Assembly (NCBI GenBank): GCA_963732635.1
Contig: CAVTAL010000003.1
Coordinates: 181,451 to 245,450 of the forward strand
Source: JAKFWF01 sp963732635
GTDB taxonomy: Bacteria; Pseudomonadota; Alphaproteobacteria; Rhizobiales; Hyphomicrobiaceae
Reading direction: 5' to 3'
Length of the DNA: 64,000 bases
Positions within the stretch are counted from its first letter, which is position 1; every line of letters starts with the position of its first letter. The translations under genes were made by a program, and so were the position numbers. This document shows positions 54,819-62,959 of this stretch, in pieces. Under the pieces are notes generated by a model. That model had not been told where the DNA came from. It ran no database searches and saw only the letters and a program-made list of their open reading frames with translations.

Positions 54819-56867
54819 TTATTCTTTGTAGAACCACGTTTCGGGATGCGACCCGCCCGGCGTGCGGCAATGTTGAGCGATGCAGACGCGGCTCGGGATG
54901 TTGCCGAGCTTGTTGTTGGCGATGCGCACACCCATCAGGGCCGGCGACTGCCCGATGGTGCCGATGCCGTATTGCTGATCGACCAGGATTTTCCAGATCT
55001 CCTGCGCGATCTTGATGCGCTCCGGTTCCTTCTGGCTGCCGGCCGACCGGAACATTTCAAGGATCTTCTTGATGTTGGGATCGGTCGGTTCGCGACCCTG
55101 CTTGCCGCCCGAGGCATACCATTGAGCGAACTCTGGCCCCATGAAGCCCTCGGTCGGATCGACCCAGATGGCGTGGCGCGGAAACAGGTAGATGATTTCC
55201 GTGCCGCCGTTGGTCCACAACTGGATGTGGTGCTCGTTGTTGCGGGTGCGGGTGAAGGCGAGATTGCGCTCCATTTCCTTCGACTCGGCCCAGATGCCGA
55301 TCTTCTTCCATTGCTGCGCGATCATTTCACCTTGTGCCGGCCAGGGCATGAAAGCCTTGACCGCCTGGATCTGGATGCGCAGGCGCTCGCCGTTGTCTGT
55401 GCGGACGCGGAAGCCTTCGCTATCCTTCTTGGTCAGGCCGATGCCATCGAGCAACTTGTTGGCCTGGGCGAGATCAAGCGTCGAATATTTGGTGCGCCAC
55501 TCTTTGCCGGGGAAGTAGGGGCTATCCTCGCCTGGAACCGCTGAACCGGGCGTACCGACGCCGAGCCAGAAGGTTTCATTGAGCTGGTTGCGGTCGATGC
55601 CCATCGACAATGCGCGCCGGAAATCGGTATTGGTCAGCCACTTGGCGACTTCGGCATCGGCTTTGTAGCTCTGGTTGATCTGGAGAACCGTGTCGGCACC
55701 GTTGATCGCGGTATCAAGGTGGACGGTATAGTTGCCCTTCTTCTGGTTCTCGATGATCACCGGCAGCTTGCCGAGATCGATGTGGCGCTCCTGCAGGTCA
55801 TACTCGCCGGCGATGGCGCGCAGGTTGAGGATCTCCGTGTCCTGGGACAAAGACATCACGATGCGGTCGATGTAGGGCAACTGGTTGCCGGCGGTGTCGA
55901 CCACGTAATAGTATGGATTGCGCTCAAGCACCCAGGTCGGCGTGTTGATCGGCCGCGTCGTGCGCCAGGCGCCGAGCGTCGGCACTTCCGGATTGAGCGA
56001 CCAATCCTTCTTGAAGTGGATGAGTTTCACCCAGTTCTCGTAGCCTTCCTTCTTGGCCAGTTCATTGGCGGCCTCGACGGAGGAGTATTTCGGCAAGAAC
56101 TGCTTCAGATAGTGCTTCGGCGAGTAGGCACCGAAAGTGAAGCCCTGGGATTGGCGCACCGATTGCCCGCCGCCGATCAGGGTGTCGCCGGCCAGCATGT
56201 CGTAAAACAGGAAGTAGGGATCGTCGAACTCGAACTTGACCGTTGTCTCGTCGACCTTGACGAGCTTGCCCGGCTTGCCGTTGACGGCCATGTCCGGAAT
56301 CGGCGTCGGCACAATGTCCTTGTTCGAATATAGATCCTCGAACCAGAATACGAAGTCGTCGGCGGTGAATGGCGCGCCATCCGACCACTTCATGCCCTTG
56401 CGCAGGCTGATCGTGAAGGTTTTGCCGTCGGCGCTCATGTCGACGCCCTTGGCCACGCTCGGTACGATCTTGGTGCCGGTCGGGTCCCAGAACATCAGCT
56501 TGTCGGAGGCATTGATGCGGTTGCCGTTCTCGACGTCACCGGGGCCGGTGAAGCCGCGCCGCCAAGTGCCGCCGTATTTGCCGACCGAATGAACCGGCTT
56601 CAACACCAGTGGTTCCGATGGCAGCCGATCCTTGACCGCGGGAAGCTTGCCGGCCTTGACCAGTTCGGCCAACTGGGGCGCTTCCTGGAAGGCCTTCGGG
56701 ATCGCCGCTGGGTCAGTGACGATCGAGGCGCCCTCGAGTTTGCCGACGAGGCCCGACTGGGAGATCGCGTTGCTCGTTTGTTGGGCGAAAACCGGCATCG
56801 ATGCCGCGACCAAGCTGGCGGCTGAAATTGCCATGAGCCACTTGGCGCGGCCTAGTGTCCTAGACAT
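54819..56867 (-). CDS. ABC importer substrate-binding protein, SBP family 5, long form
   Basis: A 682-residue periplasmic binding protein. The signal peptide spans about residues 1-28 (AKWLMAISAASLVAASMPVFA, cleavage near FAQ-QT). Family 5 features are LRKGMKWSDGAPFTADDFVF near residue 155 and DFRRALSMGIDRNQLNETFW in the middle. At about 680 residues it belongs to the long branch used for oligosaccharides or modified peptides, not classic DppA (about 530). GGAGG precedes ATG 56867. It is the first gene behind promoter copy B. Confidence 0.92.
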   Translation of the reverse strand: MSRTLGRAKWLMAISAASLVAASMPVFAQQTSNAISQSGLVGKLEGASIVTDPAAIPKAFQEAPQLAELVKAGKLPAVKDRLPSEPLVLKPVHSVGKYGGTWRRGFTGPGDVENGNRINASDKLMFWDPTGTKIVPSVAKGVDMSADGKTFTISLRKGMKWSDGAPFTADDFVFWFEDLYSNKDIVPTPIPDMAVNGKPGKLVKVDETTVKFEFDDPYFLFYDMLAGDTLIGGGQSVRQSQGFTFGAYSPKHYLKQFLPKYSSVEAANELAKKEGYENWVKLIHFKKDWSLNPEVPTLGAWRTTRPINTPTWVLERNPYYYVVDTAGNQLPYIDRIVMSLSQDTEILNLRAIAGEYDLQERHIDLGKLPVIIENQKKGNYTVHLDTAINGADTVLQINQSYKADAEVAKWLTNTDFRRALSMGIDRNQLNETFWLGVGTPGSAVPGEDSPYFPGKEWRTKYSTLDLAQANKLLDGIGLTKKDSEGFRVRTDNGERLRIQIQAVKAFMPWPAQGEMIAQQWKKIGIWAESKEMERNLAFTRTRNNEHHIQLWTNGGTEIIYLFPRHAIWVDPTEGFMGPEFAQWYASGGKQGREPTDPNIKKILEMFRSAGSQKEPERIKIAQEIWKILVDQQYGIGTIGQSPALMGVRIANNKLGNIPSRVCIAQHCRTPGGSHPETWFYKE

Positions 56868-56991
56868 CACGTCCCTCCCCGGGGCCGATTGCGTGCCGGG
56901 AGTGATGCTCCTTCGGCACTGGTTGCGCTTCCTCAAGCCGTCCTTTGCGGACGTGCATTTTGTAGGTGCGATCAAAGTCGCACACTCACTA

Positions 56992-57064
56992 TTGCACCCT
57001 TCGTAGGCGGCGGCAAAAGGAATGTCAATTTACTGATGCATCAGTGATGGTTTTTGATGCATCA
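56992..57064. promoter_or_regulatory. regulon promoter/operator module, copy B
   Basis: The minus strand reads TTGACA (57028-57023), 17 bp, TACGAA (57005-57000), aimed at the binding-protein gene. Palindromes TGATGCATCA lie at 57034-57043 and 57055-57064, 21 bp start to start. The TTGCA...TTCGTAGG...TGTCAATTT...CTGATGCAT order and spacing equal copy A at 46540-46613, with one 1-nt difference. The divergent thiamine-diphosphate enzyme gene starts 100 bp away. Confidence 0.8.
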
Positions 57065-57164
57065 GCCGATCGGGTGTCTTGGCCGTGACCGCGGACGCAC
57101 GTGACTTGCCTGCCTTATCGGGGCATGGCAGCGTCAGAGCCGGTGGTAATGGGGAAGCAATCAG

Positions 57165-58784
57165 ATGGCGCGGATGACCGGTGGCGAAGCGATTGTCGAT
57201 AGCCTGTTGCGACACGGCATCGATACGATTTTTGGATTGCCGGGTGTGCAGGTTTACGGCCTGTTCGACGCCCTCGCGCTAACCAAAAATCGCATCCGCC
57301 TGATCAATGCCCGGCATGAACAGACAACGGCCTACATGGCGTTGGGCTACGCCTATGCGACTGGCAAGCCGGCTGTCTACACCGTGGTGCCGGGGCCGGG
57401 CGTCATGAACACGACGGCCGCGCTCGTCACAGCATGGGGGCTCAACGCACCGGTGATGTGCATCACGGGGCAGGTGCCGAGCTTCATGATCGGCAAGGCG
57501 CGTGGGCAGCTGCACGAGATGCCAGACCAGCTGGCGACGTTGCGCAGCATGCTGAAGTGGGCCGACCGCATCGAGCACCCGACCCAGGCGCCCTATCTCG
57601 TTGCCCGCGCATTCCAGGAAATGTTGTCCGGCCGTCGTGGGCCGGTGTCGCTCGAAATGCCGTGGGACCAGTTCCCGGCAACCGCCGAGGTGACGCCGCA
57701 GGAGCCGCTGCCGCTTCAACCCGTGCCCGTTCCTGATCCTGAGAAGATCACAGCGTTGACCGACATGATCGCCGCCGCCAAGGCGCCGATGTTGTGGGTC
57801 GGCAGCGGCGCGCAACATGCGTCGGCCGAGATCAAGGCGCTGGCCGAGAAGATCGGCGCCCCGGTGCTGTCCTATCGGACCGGGCGCGGCATTGTCGACG
57901 ATCGCCATCCGCTGGCACTCACCGTCGCCGGCGGTTTGGAGCTGTGGTCGGCGACGGACTTGCTTATCGGCTTCGGCACACGACTCGATACGCCGATCGG
58001 GCGTTGGCCGGCGCAGCCGCCGGGGTTGAAGATCGCGCGCATCGATATTGATCCGATCGAAATGCGCCGCTTGAAAGTCGATGTTGCCATCGTCGCCGAT
58101 AGCGCTCAGGCAGCGACCGCGCTGACCGCCGCCGTCAAGCCGCGCCAGGACAAAGCCTATGCGGCGAGGATTGCCACGGCAAAAGCAAAGGCGACCGAAG
58201 CGATCCAGGTGCTGCAGCCACAGATGTCGTATCTGAATGTGATCCGCGAGGTGCTGCCCGAAAACGGCATCCTGTGCGATGAGATGACTCAGACCGGCTA
58301 CGTCTCGTGGCTCGGCTTCCCGTTCTATGAGCCGCGTACACTCATTACCTCTGGCTTCTCCGGCACGCTCGGCGCCGGTTTCCCGATGGCGCTCGGCGTC
58401 AAGGTCGCCCATCCCGACCGGCCGGTGGTGGCGCTGACCGGCGACGGCGGCTTTCTGTTCGGCGGCGCCGAGCTTGCGACTGCAGTGCAGCACGGCATCA
58501 ATCTGGTCACCATCCTGTTCAATAACTCTGCCTACGGCAACGTCATGCGCGACCAGAAGAGGATCTACCAGGGCCGCGATGCAGGCTCGGCGTTGCGCAA
58601 TCCCGACTTCCAGATGTTCGCCCGGAGCTTCGGCGTGCAGTCATGGCGCGCGACCGACCCGGCAGGCTTGAAGGTGGCGCTGAAGGAAGCGCTCGCCGCC
58701 AACGCCCCCGCCCTGATCGAAGTGATCACGGACATCTCTCAGGAAGCGGAACCGTGGCGGTTCCTGGCGCCGGGGCGAGGGTGA
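57165..58784 (+). CDS. thiamine-diphosphate enzyme, acetolactate synthase-like
   Basis: A 539-residue decarboxylase/carboligase-type enzyme. The ThDP-activating Glu is in INARHEQTTAYMALGYA (residues about 45-62), and the ThDP/Mg motif is LTGDGGFLFGGAELATA ending in LFNN. The middle FAD/nucleotide-like domain is present but its cofactor is unknown. It resembles the large-subunit-like enzymes of catabolic clusters, not IlvB proper; no regulatory subunit is adjacent. In this locus it may decarboxylate or ligate a 2-keto acid from sugar-acid breakdown. Confidence 0.88.
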   Translation: MARMTGGEAIVDSLLRHGIDTIFGLPGVQVYGLFDALALTKNRIRLINARHEQTTAYMALGYAYATGKPAVYTVVPGPGVMNTTAALVTAWGLNAPVMCITGQVPSFMIGKARGQLHEMPDQLATLRSMLKWADRIEHPTQAPYLVARAFQEMLSGRRGPVSLEMPWDQFPATAEVTPQEPLPLQPVPVPDPEKITALTDMIAAAKAPMLWVGSGAQHASAEIKALAEKIGAPVLSYRTGRGIVDDRHPLALTVAGGLELWSATDLLIGFGTRLDTPIGRWPAQPPGLKIARIDIDPIEMRRLKVDVAIVADSAQAATALTAAVKPRQDKAYAARIATAKAKATEAIQVLQPQMSYLNVIREVLPENGILCDEMTQTGYVSWLGFPFYEPRTLITSGFSGTLGAGFPMALGVKVAHPDRPVVALTGDGGFLFGGAELATAVQHGINLVTILFNNSAYGNVMRDQKRIYQGRDAGSALRNPDFQMFARSFGVQSWRATDPAGLKVALKEALAANAPALIEVITDISQEAEPWRFLAPGRG

Positions 58785-58839
58785 GTTCGAATGAGGCTGC
58801 GGATTCCGCAACTGTGACCCACCGCAGATTTGCGTGATT

Positions 58840-58935
58840 TTGTAGGGCGCAATAGCCCGCTTGCGTATTGCGCCATGCCGCTTGTTCGGTGGTTGCATCT
58901 GGCGCAATACGCGAAGCCGCTATTGCGCCCTACAA
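58840..58935. repeat. REPIN-like double palindrome, TTGTAGGGCGCAATAG type
   Basis: Outer arms TTGTAGGGCGCAATAG at 58840-58855 and exact complement at 58920-58935; inner arms GCGTATTGCGCCA (58863-58875) and complement (58900-58912). The outer-inner layout and about 96-bp length match the element at 50383-50487. Confidence 0.85.
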
Positions 58936-58967
58936 TGTTGCGACAAATGCAGCCACCTACCTTCCAC

Positions 58968-59213
58968 TCACCCACCCACCAGCGCCGGCAGAATATATAC
59001 TTCGGCACCTTCAGGGATCGTTGTGAGGAAGGCTTCGCGATAGATGGTGCCGTTGACGGCGACGGCGACGCCACGGGCGAGGATCGGCTGCAATGCGGGG
59101 TACTGCTCGCCTAATCGGGCCAGCAATTCGCGGATGGTCGCAGCCTCGATGTCGAACTCCTGGACGCCGCCGGCCTGGCTCATCAGTGGTCCGCCGAGTT
59201 TGACGCGGATCAT
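58968..59213 (-). CDS. MoaD/ThiS-family sulfur carrier protein
   Basis: An 81-residue ubiquitin-like protein ending in the functional Gly-Gly (EVYILPALVGG), needed for thiocarboxylate formation. The N-terminal strand IRVKLGGPLM and IRELLARLGEQYP are typical. MoaD supplies sulfur for molybdopterin; other members work in thiamine, tRNA or tungsten pathways. Its neighbour is a molybdenum hydroxylase large subunit, so a molybdopterin-related role is inferred. No MoaE or MoeB partner is in the window. Confidence 0.82.
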   Translation of the reverse strand: MIRVKLGGPLMSQAGGVQEFDIEAATIRELLARLGEQYPALQPILARGVAVAVNGTIYREAFLTTIPEGAEVYILPALVGG

Positions 59214-59233
59214 CGGTGTTGCCTCGAAGGATT

Positions 59234-59302
59234 GGGTTTAGGGTTTAGAGGTTAGGGATTAGGAACCGGAGATGCGCACCCCAACCCCTAACCCCCAAAC
59301 CC
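59234..59302. repeat. GGGTTTAG-rich low-complexity inverted repeat
   Basis: TTTAGGG-like units at 59234-59263 and a complementary CCCCTAACCCCCAAACCC tract at 59279-59302 flank a short spacer between the MoaD-like and molybdenum-hydroxylase genes. The motif looks telomere-like but is a short intergenic repeat. Confidence 0.6.
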
Positions 59303-59304
59303 GA

Positions 59305-61569
59305 TTACCCCTTCTCCCCCATCGCCTTCAGCAATCGCGGTGGCGACATCGGGATATGCGTCATGTGGATGCCGGTCGCATTGGCGATGGCGTTGGCGAC
59401 GGTGGCCAAGGGCGGTACGATCGGCGTCTCGCCGACGCCGCGCACGCCGTAGGGGTGGCCGGGGTTGGGTACTTCGACAATGACGGTGTCGATCATCGGC
59501 ACGTCGGAGGCGACCGCGATGCGGTAGTCGAGGAAGCCGGCGTTCTGCAATCGCCCATCCTTGCCGTAGACGTACTCCTCGTTCAGTGCCCAGCCGATAC
59601 CTTGCACCGCACCGCCCTGGAACTGGCCTTCAACGTAGCTCGGGTGGATTGCCTTACCGGCATCCTGGCACACGGTATAGCGCACGACGCGCGTGGCCCC
59701 AGTCTCGCGGTCGACCTCGACGTCGGCGATATGGGTGCCGAAGCTCACGCCCGCACCGTCGGCGTTGACCTCGAAGTGGCCGGCAATCGGGCCGCCGGTG
59801 CCTGAAAACTGCGCTGCAATTTCCTTCAATGATAGCGGTGGGAACTTGCCGGCATTGTCCCCGGCCGGCTTGGCATGGCCCTTCTCCCAAACCACGGCGT
59901 CCTTCGGGATGCCCCAGATGGCGGCGGCGCGGCCGCAGAGCTTGCCCACCGCATCGCGGGCGGCGTTGATAGTGGCAATGCCGGCGGCGAAGGTGACGCG
60001 ACTGCCGTCGGTGATGTCGCAATGGCCGATCGACGAGGTGTCGCCGATGATCGCATGGACCTGGGTGTAGGGAATGCCGAGCTCCTCCGCCGCCATCAGG
60101 CACATCGAGGCGCGGCTGCCGCCGATGTCCGGGCTGCCGTTAGTGACGCCGACCGTGCCGTCGGCGTTGACGGTGAGATTGACCGACATGTTGCCGCCGA
60201 AGTTGAACCAGAAGCCGCAGGCGACGCCGCGCCCGTGCCCCTTCTTCAGCGGTGCCTTATAGTGCGGATGCTTCTTTGCTGCTTCCAGCGTGGCACGCAG
60301 GCCGATGACGCCGTAGACCGGACCGAACGACGACCTCGAGCCGTCGCTGGCGGCGTTCTTCAATCGCAAGTCGATTGAGTCCATGCCGATCTTTTCGGCC
60401 AATTCCTGCACCACGCTTTCGACGGCGTAGGTCGCCATCGGTGCGCTTGGCGCACGGTAGGGCGCGAGCTTCGGCCGGTTGGCGACCACGTCCCAGGCGG
60501 TGACGTCGACGTTCTCAAGGTCGTAACAGGCGAACGCCGCCATCGCCCCCATGTCGACCAGCGAGCCCGGCCATGCGCCGCCCTGGAACTTGAGTTCCGC
60601 TTCGCCAGCTGTGATGCGGCCGTCCTTCTTGACCCCGATCTTGACCCGGATGGCGGTACTCGCGGTCGGTCCGGTCGAGCGGAATACGTCCTCGCGGCTC
60701 ATCACGAGCTTCACCGGCCGGCCCGACTTGCGTGACAGCGCCAGCGCAACGGGTTCAAGGAACACCGTGGTCTTGCCGCCAAAGCCGCCGCCGATCTCGG
60801 AGGCGGTGACGCGTAGCTTGGCGGCGTCGAGCCCGAGCAGGCCGGCGCACGTCGTGCGGATCATGAAGTGGCCTTGCGTACAGCCCCACAGCTCGCCGCT
60901 GCCGTCGGCGCGCAGATTGGCGACGCAGGCGTGCGGTTCAATGTAGCCCTGGTGTGTGGCCTCGGTGCGGAAAGTGCGCTCGACGACGAAGTCGGCGGCC
61001 TTGAAGCCTTTGGCGACGTCGCCGTGGCCGAAGTGATAGCGATGCGCGACGTTCGACGGCTTTTTTGGCTTGGGCTCGACGCCGGCGGTGAACATGTCAT
61101 CGTGCAGCACCGGCGCGTCGGGCTTCATCGCCGCCTCGACGTCGGTGACGTGCGGCAGCACTTCGTAAGTGACCTTGATCAGCCTGACCGCCTCGCGCGC
61201 GATCAGTGGCGTGACCGCTGCGACCGCTGCCACCGCATGGCCGTCGTAAAACGCGGTGCCGCGCGCCATCACGTTGCACAGGACGACCCGCAGATCCTCG
61301 TTGCCGCCGGTCACATCCGGCATGTCATCTGACGTAACGATGGCCTTGACGCCGTCGAGCTTCAGCGCCTTTGAGACATCAATCTTCTTGATCCGGGCGT
61401 GCGCGTGGGGTGAGCGCAGGATGGCGCCGTGCAGCATGCCAGGCATATGCATATCCGCGCCAAAGCGGGCGCGGCCGGTCACTTTGTCGATGCCGTCCGG
61501 ACGCAGTGGCCGGGTGCCGACGACGTCGAACTGCTTCTTCACGAGGTGCGGATTGCTGTCTTGCGGCAT
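59305..61569 (-). CDS. xanthine dehydrogenase family molybdopterin-binding (large) subunit
   Basis: A 754-residue CoxL/XdhB-type protein. The hammerhead domain spans the first 120 residues (GKA-type GRARFGADMHMPGMLHGAI), followed by molybdenum-cofactor domains 1 and 2: EIGGGFGGKTTVFLEPVALAL, LAPYRAPSAPMATYAVESVV, and the C-terminal catalytic Glu in GVRGVGETPIVPPLA. FAD-binding and 2Fe-2S subunits, usually adjacent, are absent on both sides, so the protein is orphan here. It oxidises a hydroxylatable or aldehyde substrate of unknown identity. Start ATG 61569 fits. Confidence 0.9.
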   Translation of the reverse strand: MPQDSNPHLVKKQFDVVGTRPLRPDGIDKVTGRARFGADMHMPGMLHGAILRSPHAHARIKKIDVSKALKLDGVKAIVTSDDMPDVTGGNEDLRVVLCNVMARGTAFYDGHAVAAVAAVTPLIAREAVRLIKVTYEVLPHVTDVEAAMKPDAPVLHDDMFTAGVEPKPKKPSNVAHRYHFGHGDVAKGFKAADFVVERTFRTEATHQGYIEPHACVANLRADGSGELWGCTQGHFMIRTTCAGLLGLDAAKLRVTASEIGGGFGGKTTVFLEPVALALSRKSGRPVKLVMSREDVFRSTGPTASTAIRVKIGVKKDGRITAGEAELKFQGGAWPGSLVDMGAMAAFACYDLENVDVTAWDVVANRPKLAPYRAPSAPMATYAVESVVQELAEKIGMDSIDLRLKNAASDGSRSSFGPVYGVIGLRATLEAAKKHPHYKAPLKKGHGRGVACGFWFNFGGNMSVNLTVNADGTVGVTNGSPDIGGSRASMCLMAAEELGIPYTQVHAIIGDTSSIGHCDITDGSRVTFAAGIATINAARDAVGKLCGRAAAIWGIPKDAVVWEKGHAKPAGDNAGKFPPLSLKEIAAQFSGTGGPIAGHFEVNADGAGVSFGTHIADVEVDRETGATRVVRYTVCQDAGKAIHPSYVEGQFQGGAVQGIGWALNEEYVYGKDGRLQNAGFLDYRIAVASDVPMIDTVIVEVPNPGHPYGVRGVGETPIVPPLATVANAIANATGIHMTHIPMSPPRLLKAMGEKG

Positions 61570-61620
61570 GGCGTGCCTCCGATGGCTGGATGCTGGCCGC
61601 AGACTAGCCCGGAGTGGGCC

Positions 61621-61785
61621 TTAAGCGCCAGTGCCGGCGAGGACGAGTTCGTCCGACCGCCAGCAGCGTACCGCGTGCCCGTTGGCAATGGTCTCAAGTC
61701 CGGGTTTGGGTTCCTGCCGGCAGCGCCCGATCACATGGGGGCTTCGGGTGGAAAGGGCGCAACCGGGCTTCGAGTAGCCGCCGCT
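61621..61785 (-). pseudogene. relic of an oligopeptide-type ABC ATPase C-terminus
   Basis: The minus strand reads ALSTRSPHVIGRCRQEPKPG, then LETIANGHAVRCWRSDEL and a stop at 61621. This is the oligo_HPY C-terminus of DppD/DppF-like proteins (usually GCAFHPRCP...GRC...HRVRCW) with a corrupted zinc-ribbon region and no upstream ATPase core. It is thus a decayed copy of the importer type that is intact at 50.5-56.9 kb. Confidence 0.5.
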
Positions 61786-61997
61786 GCAGCACCTGATCGA
61801 CGCCTACGAACACGCGAAGAGTTCTGTGGATTGAACGGAAGCAGCCTTCCGGCGAATGCACCGGCGCTCTATGTACGAGGCAAGCCGACGCGTGTGGGGA
61901 TCACCTCTGAGGCTTTTAATCCGATGAACTCCCCAAACGCTGGCCTTAGGCGCATGACTACCGGCAACAAGGGTCGCGCTAGGGAAAGGAGGGACAC

Positions 61998-62120
61998 ATG
62001 CTTGTGTTCTTCTCACTCGAAGCCAGCAAGCCGTCCGGTGCCAACTATCGGGTAGCCATCGGGTGCCTCGTGCATCCAAAGCTAGCTTCGGCACTCGCCG
62101 TTCTGTCTAGGTTGTTCTGA
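61998..62120 (+). CDS. 40-residue ORF with strong RBS and terminator
   Basis: ATG 61998 is preceded by GGAAAGGAGGG, an excellent Shine-Dalgarno 6 nt away; the 40-codon frame (MLVFFSLEASKPSGANYRVA, then a leucine-rich end ALAVLSRLF) stops at 62120, 7 bp before a rho-independent terminator. There is no recognised family. It could be a real small protein or a leader peptide; the arrangement argues for an expressed transcript. Confidence 0.5.
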   Translation: MLVFFSLEASKPSGANYRVAIGCLVHPKLASALAVLSRLF

Positions 62121-62127
62121 CAAAGAG

Positions 62128-62159
62128 GGGCACTCCGGTAAAACGGGGTGCCCTTTTTT
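62128..62159 (+). terminator. rho-independent terminator
   Basis: Ten-base-pair stem (one G-U) GGGCACTCCG / CGGGGTGCCC with a GTAAAA loop, followed by six T. It ends the short transcript from 61998. Confidence 0.85.
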
Positions 62160-62288
62160 GTCGCACGGTCGCCCGCTTTTGACGAGGTGCCGTGGCGAAT
62201 GGCCGGTCGAACAATTGCAGAACAACGGTCCCGATGCTACAAGGCGGCTGGGCTACGTCGTCAATTTGCCTTACCTGAAGGACGCGTC

Positions 62289-62720
62289 ATGGAACCCTTG
62301 CTTTTTTTCTTCCAGTACAAAGACCACGATCTCATCCAGTTCACCAACGGGAGCGAGCCCCGTACGTCCGAAGAATTTCGCGACGGCTGGCGCTTCTTGC
62401 GCGGGGTACCGATTTCCTCAGAAGAGATCGCGAAGATGTCCGCGCGGTCCCCGAGCGCAGTCGTTGCCCAGATAGACCAACAGGGCTACTGCCAACTTGA
62501 TAAATACAACATCGCGGCATCATGGCGCGAGATGCACACGCTTGAAGGAAAGCGCGAGAGCTTGTTTCACCTTCCCAAGCAGCCGAGTTCTCTGATGCCT
62601 GAAACACCGTCGGGGTTGTGGGAATTTTCACGCGCGTCAAGCTATCACGCGGCGTTGTCGGAACCATCGGTGGGATCACTATATTCGGCTTGGTCGGCCT
62701 CGCCGCAGTTGGCTCCGTGA
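62289..62720 (+). CDS. hypothetical protein, accessory cassette gene 1
   Basis: A 143-residue frame from ATG 62289, with GAAGGA 7 nt upstream. The N-terminus is rich in Phe (LLFFFQYKDHDLIQFTNGS) and the middle polar (RTSEEFRDGWRFLRGVPIS). No domain is recognised. The last 35 codons overlap the next gene by 103 bp, and that part reads poorly, so the real protein may end earlier through a shift, or the genes may truly overlap. Codon use is less GC-biased than in the flanking chromosome, suggesting acquisition. Confidence 0.5.
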   Translation: MEPLLFFFQYKDHDLIQFTNGSEPRTSEEFRDGWRFLRGVPISSEEIAKMSARSPSAVVAQIDQQGYCQLDKYNIAASWREMHTLEGKRESLFHLPKQPSSLMPETPSGLWEFSRASSYHAALSEPSVGSLYSAWSASPQLAP

Positions 62721-62959
62721 GTGGCAATTTTGGCGTCCAAATCACCTGCGCCGTCGGAATCATACTGATACTTGCCGGTACAGTCGGCTCAATCCTCTTT
62801 TATGCGATCAAGAACCCGTACGGGGCCATGATGGAAGGGAACGAGCTCCTCGTCCTCAAACAATTCGAAATGCAAGAGAAGGGTCTGCCGCCGATCATAC
62901 TGTCGGCGAACGTAGCCGCGCCAAAAGCTGAGATGCTGACCATTGAGCCATCTCCATGA
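62618..62959 (+). CDS. small membrane protein, accessory cassette gene 2
   Basis: A 113-residue frame from GTG 62618. Two strongly hydrophobic segments (GTIGGITIFGLVGLAAVGSV and VQITCAVGIILILAGTVGSILFYAI), then a charged cytosolic tail. Gene 3 starts within its stop (ATGA), indicating coupling. There is no recognised family. It could anchor the neighbouring soluble product. Confidence 0.6.
   Translation: MGIFTRVKLSRGVVGTIGGITIFGLVGLAAVGSVSGNFGVQITCAVGIILILAGTVGSILFYAIKNPYGAMMEGNELLVLKQFEMQEKGLPPIILSANVAAPKAEMLTIEPSP

Noticed and set aside
59234..59302. Telomere-like sequence implying a replicon end
   Set aside because: The units are short and irregular, and genes continue on both sides; an ordinary intergenic repeat.
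62618..62720. Overlap of cassette genes 1 and 2 as another +1 frameshift
   Set aside because: The shift needed would be -1 or +2, unlike the eight others, and gene 2 has its own hydrophobic design; separate genes are preferred.
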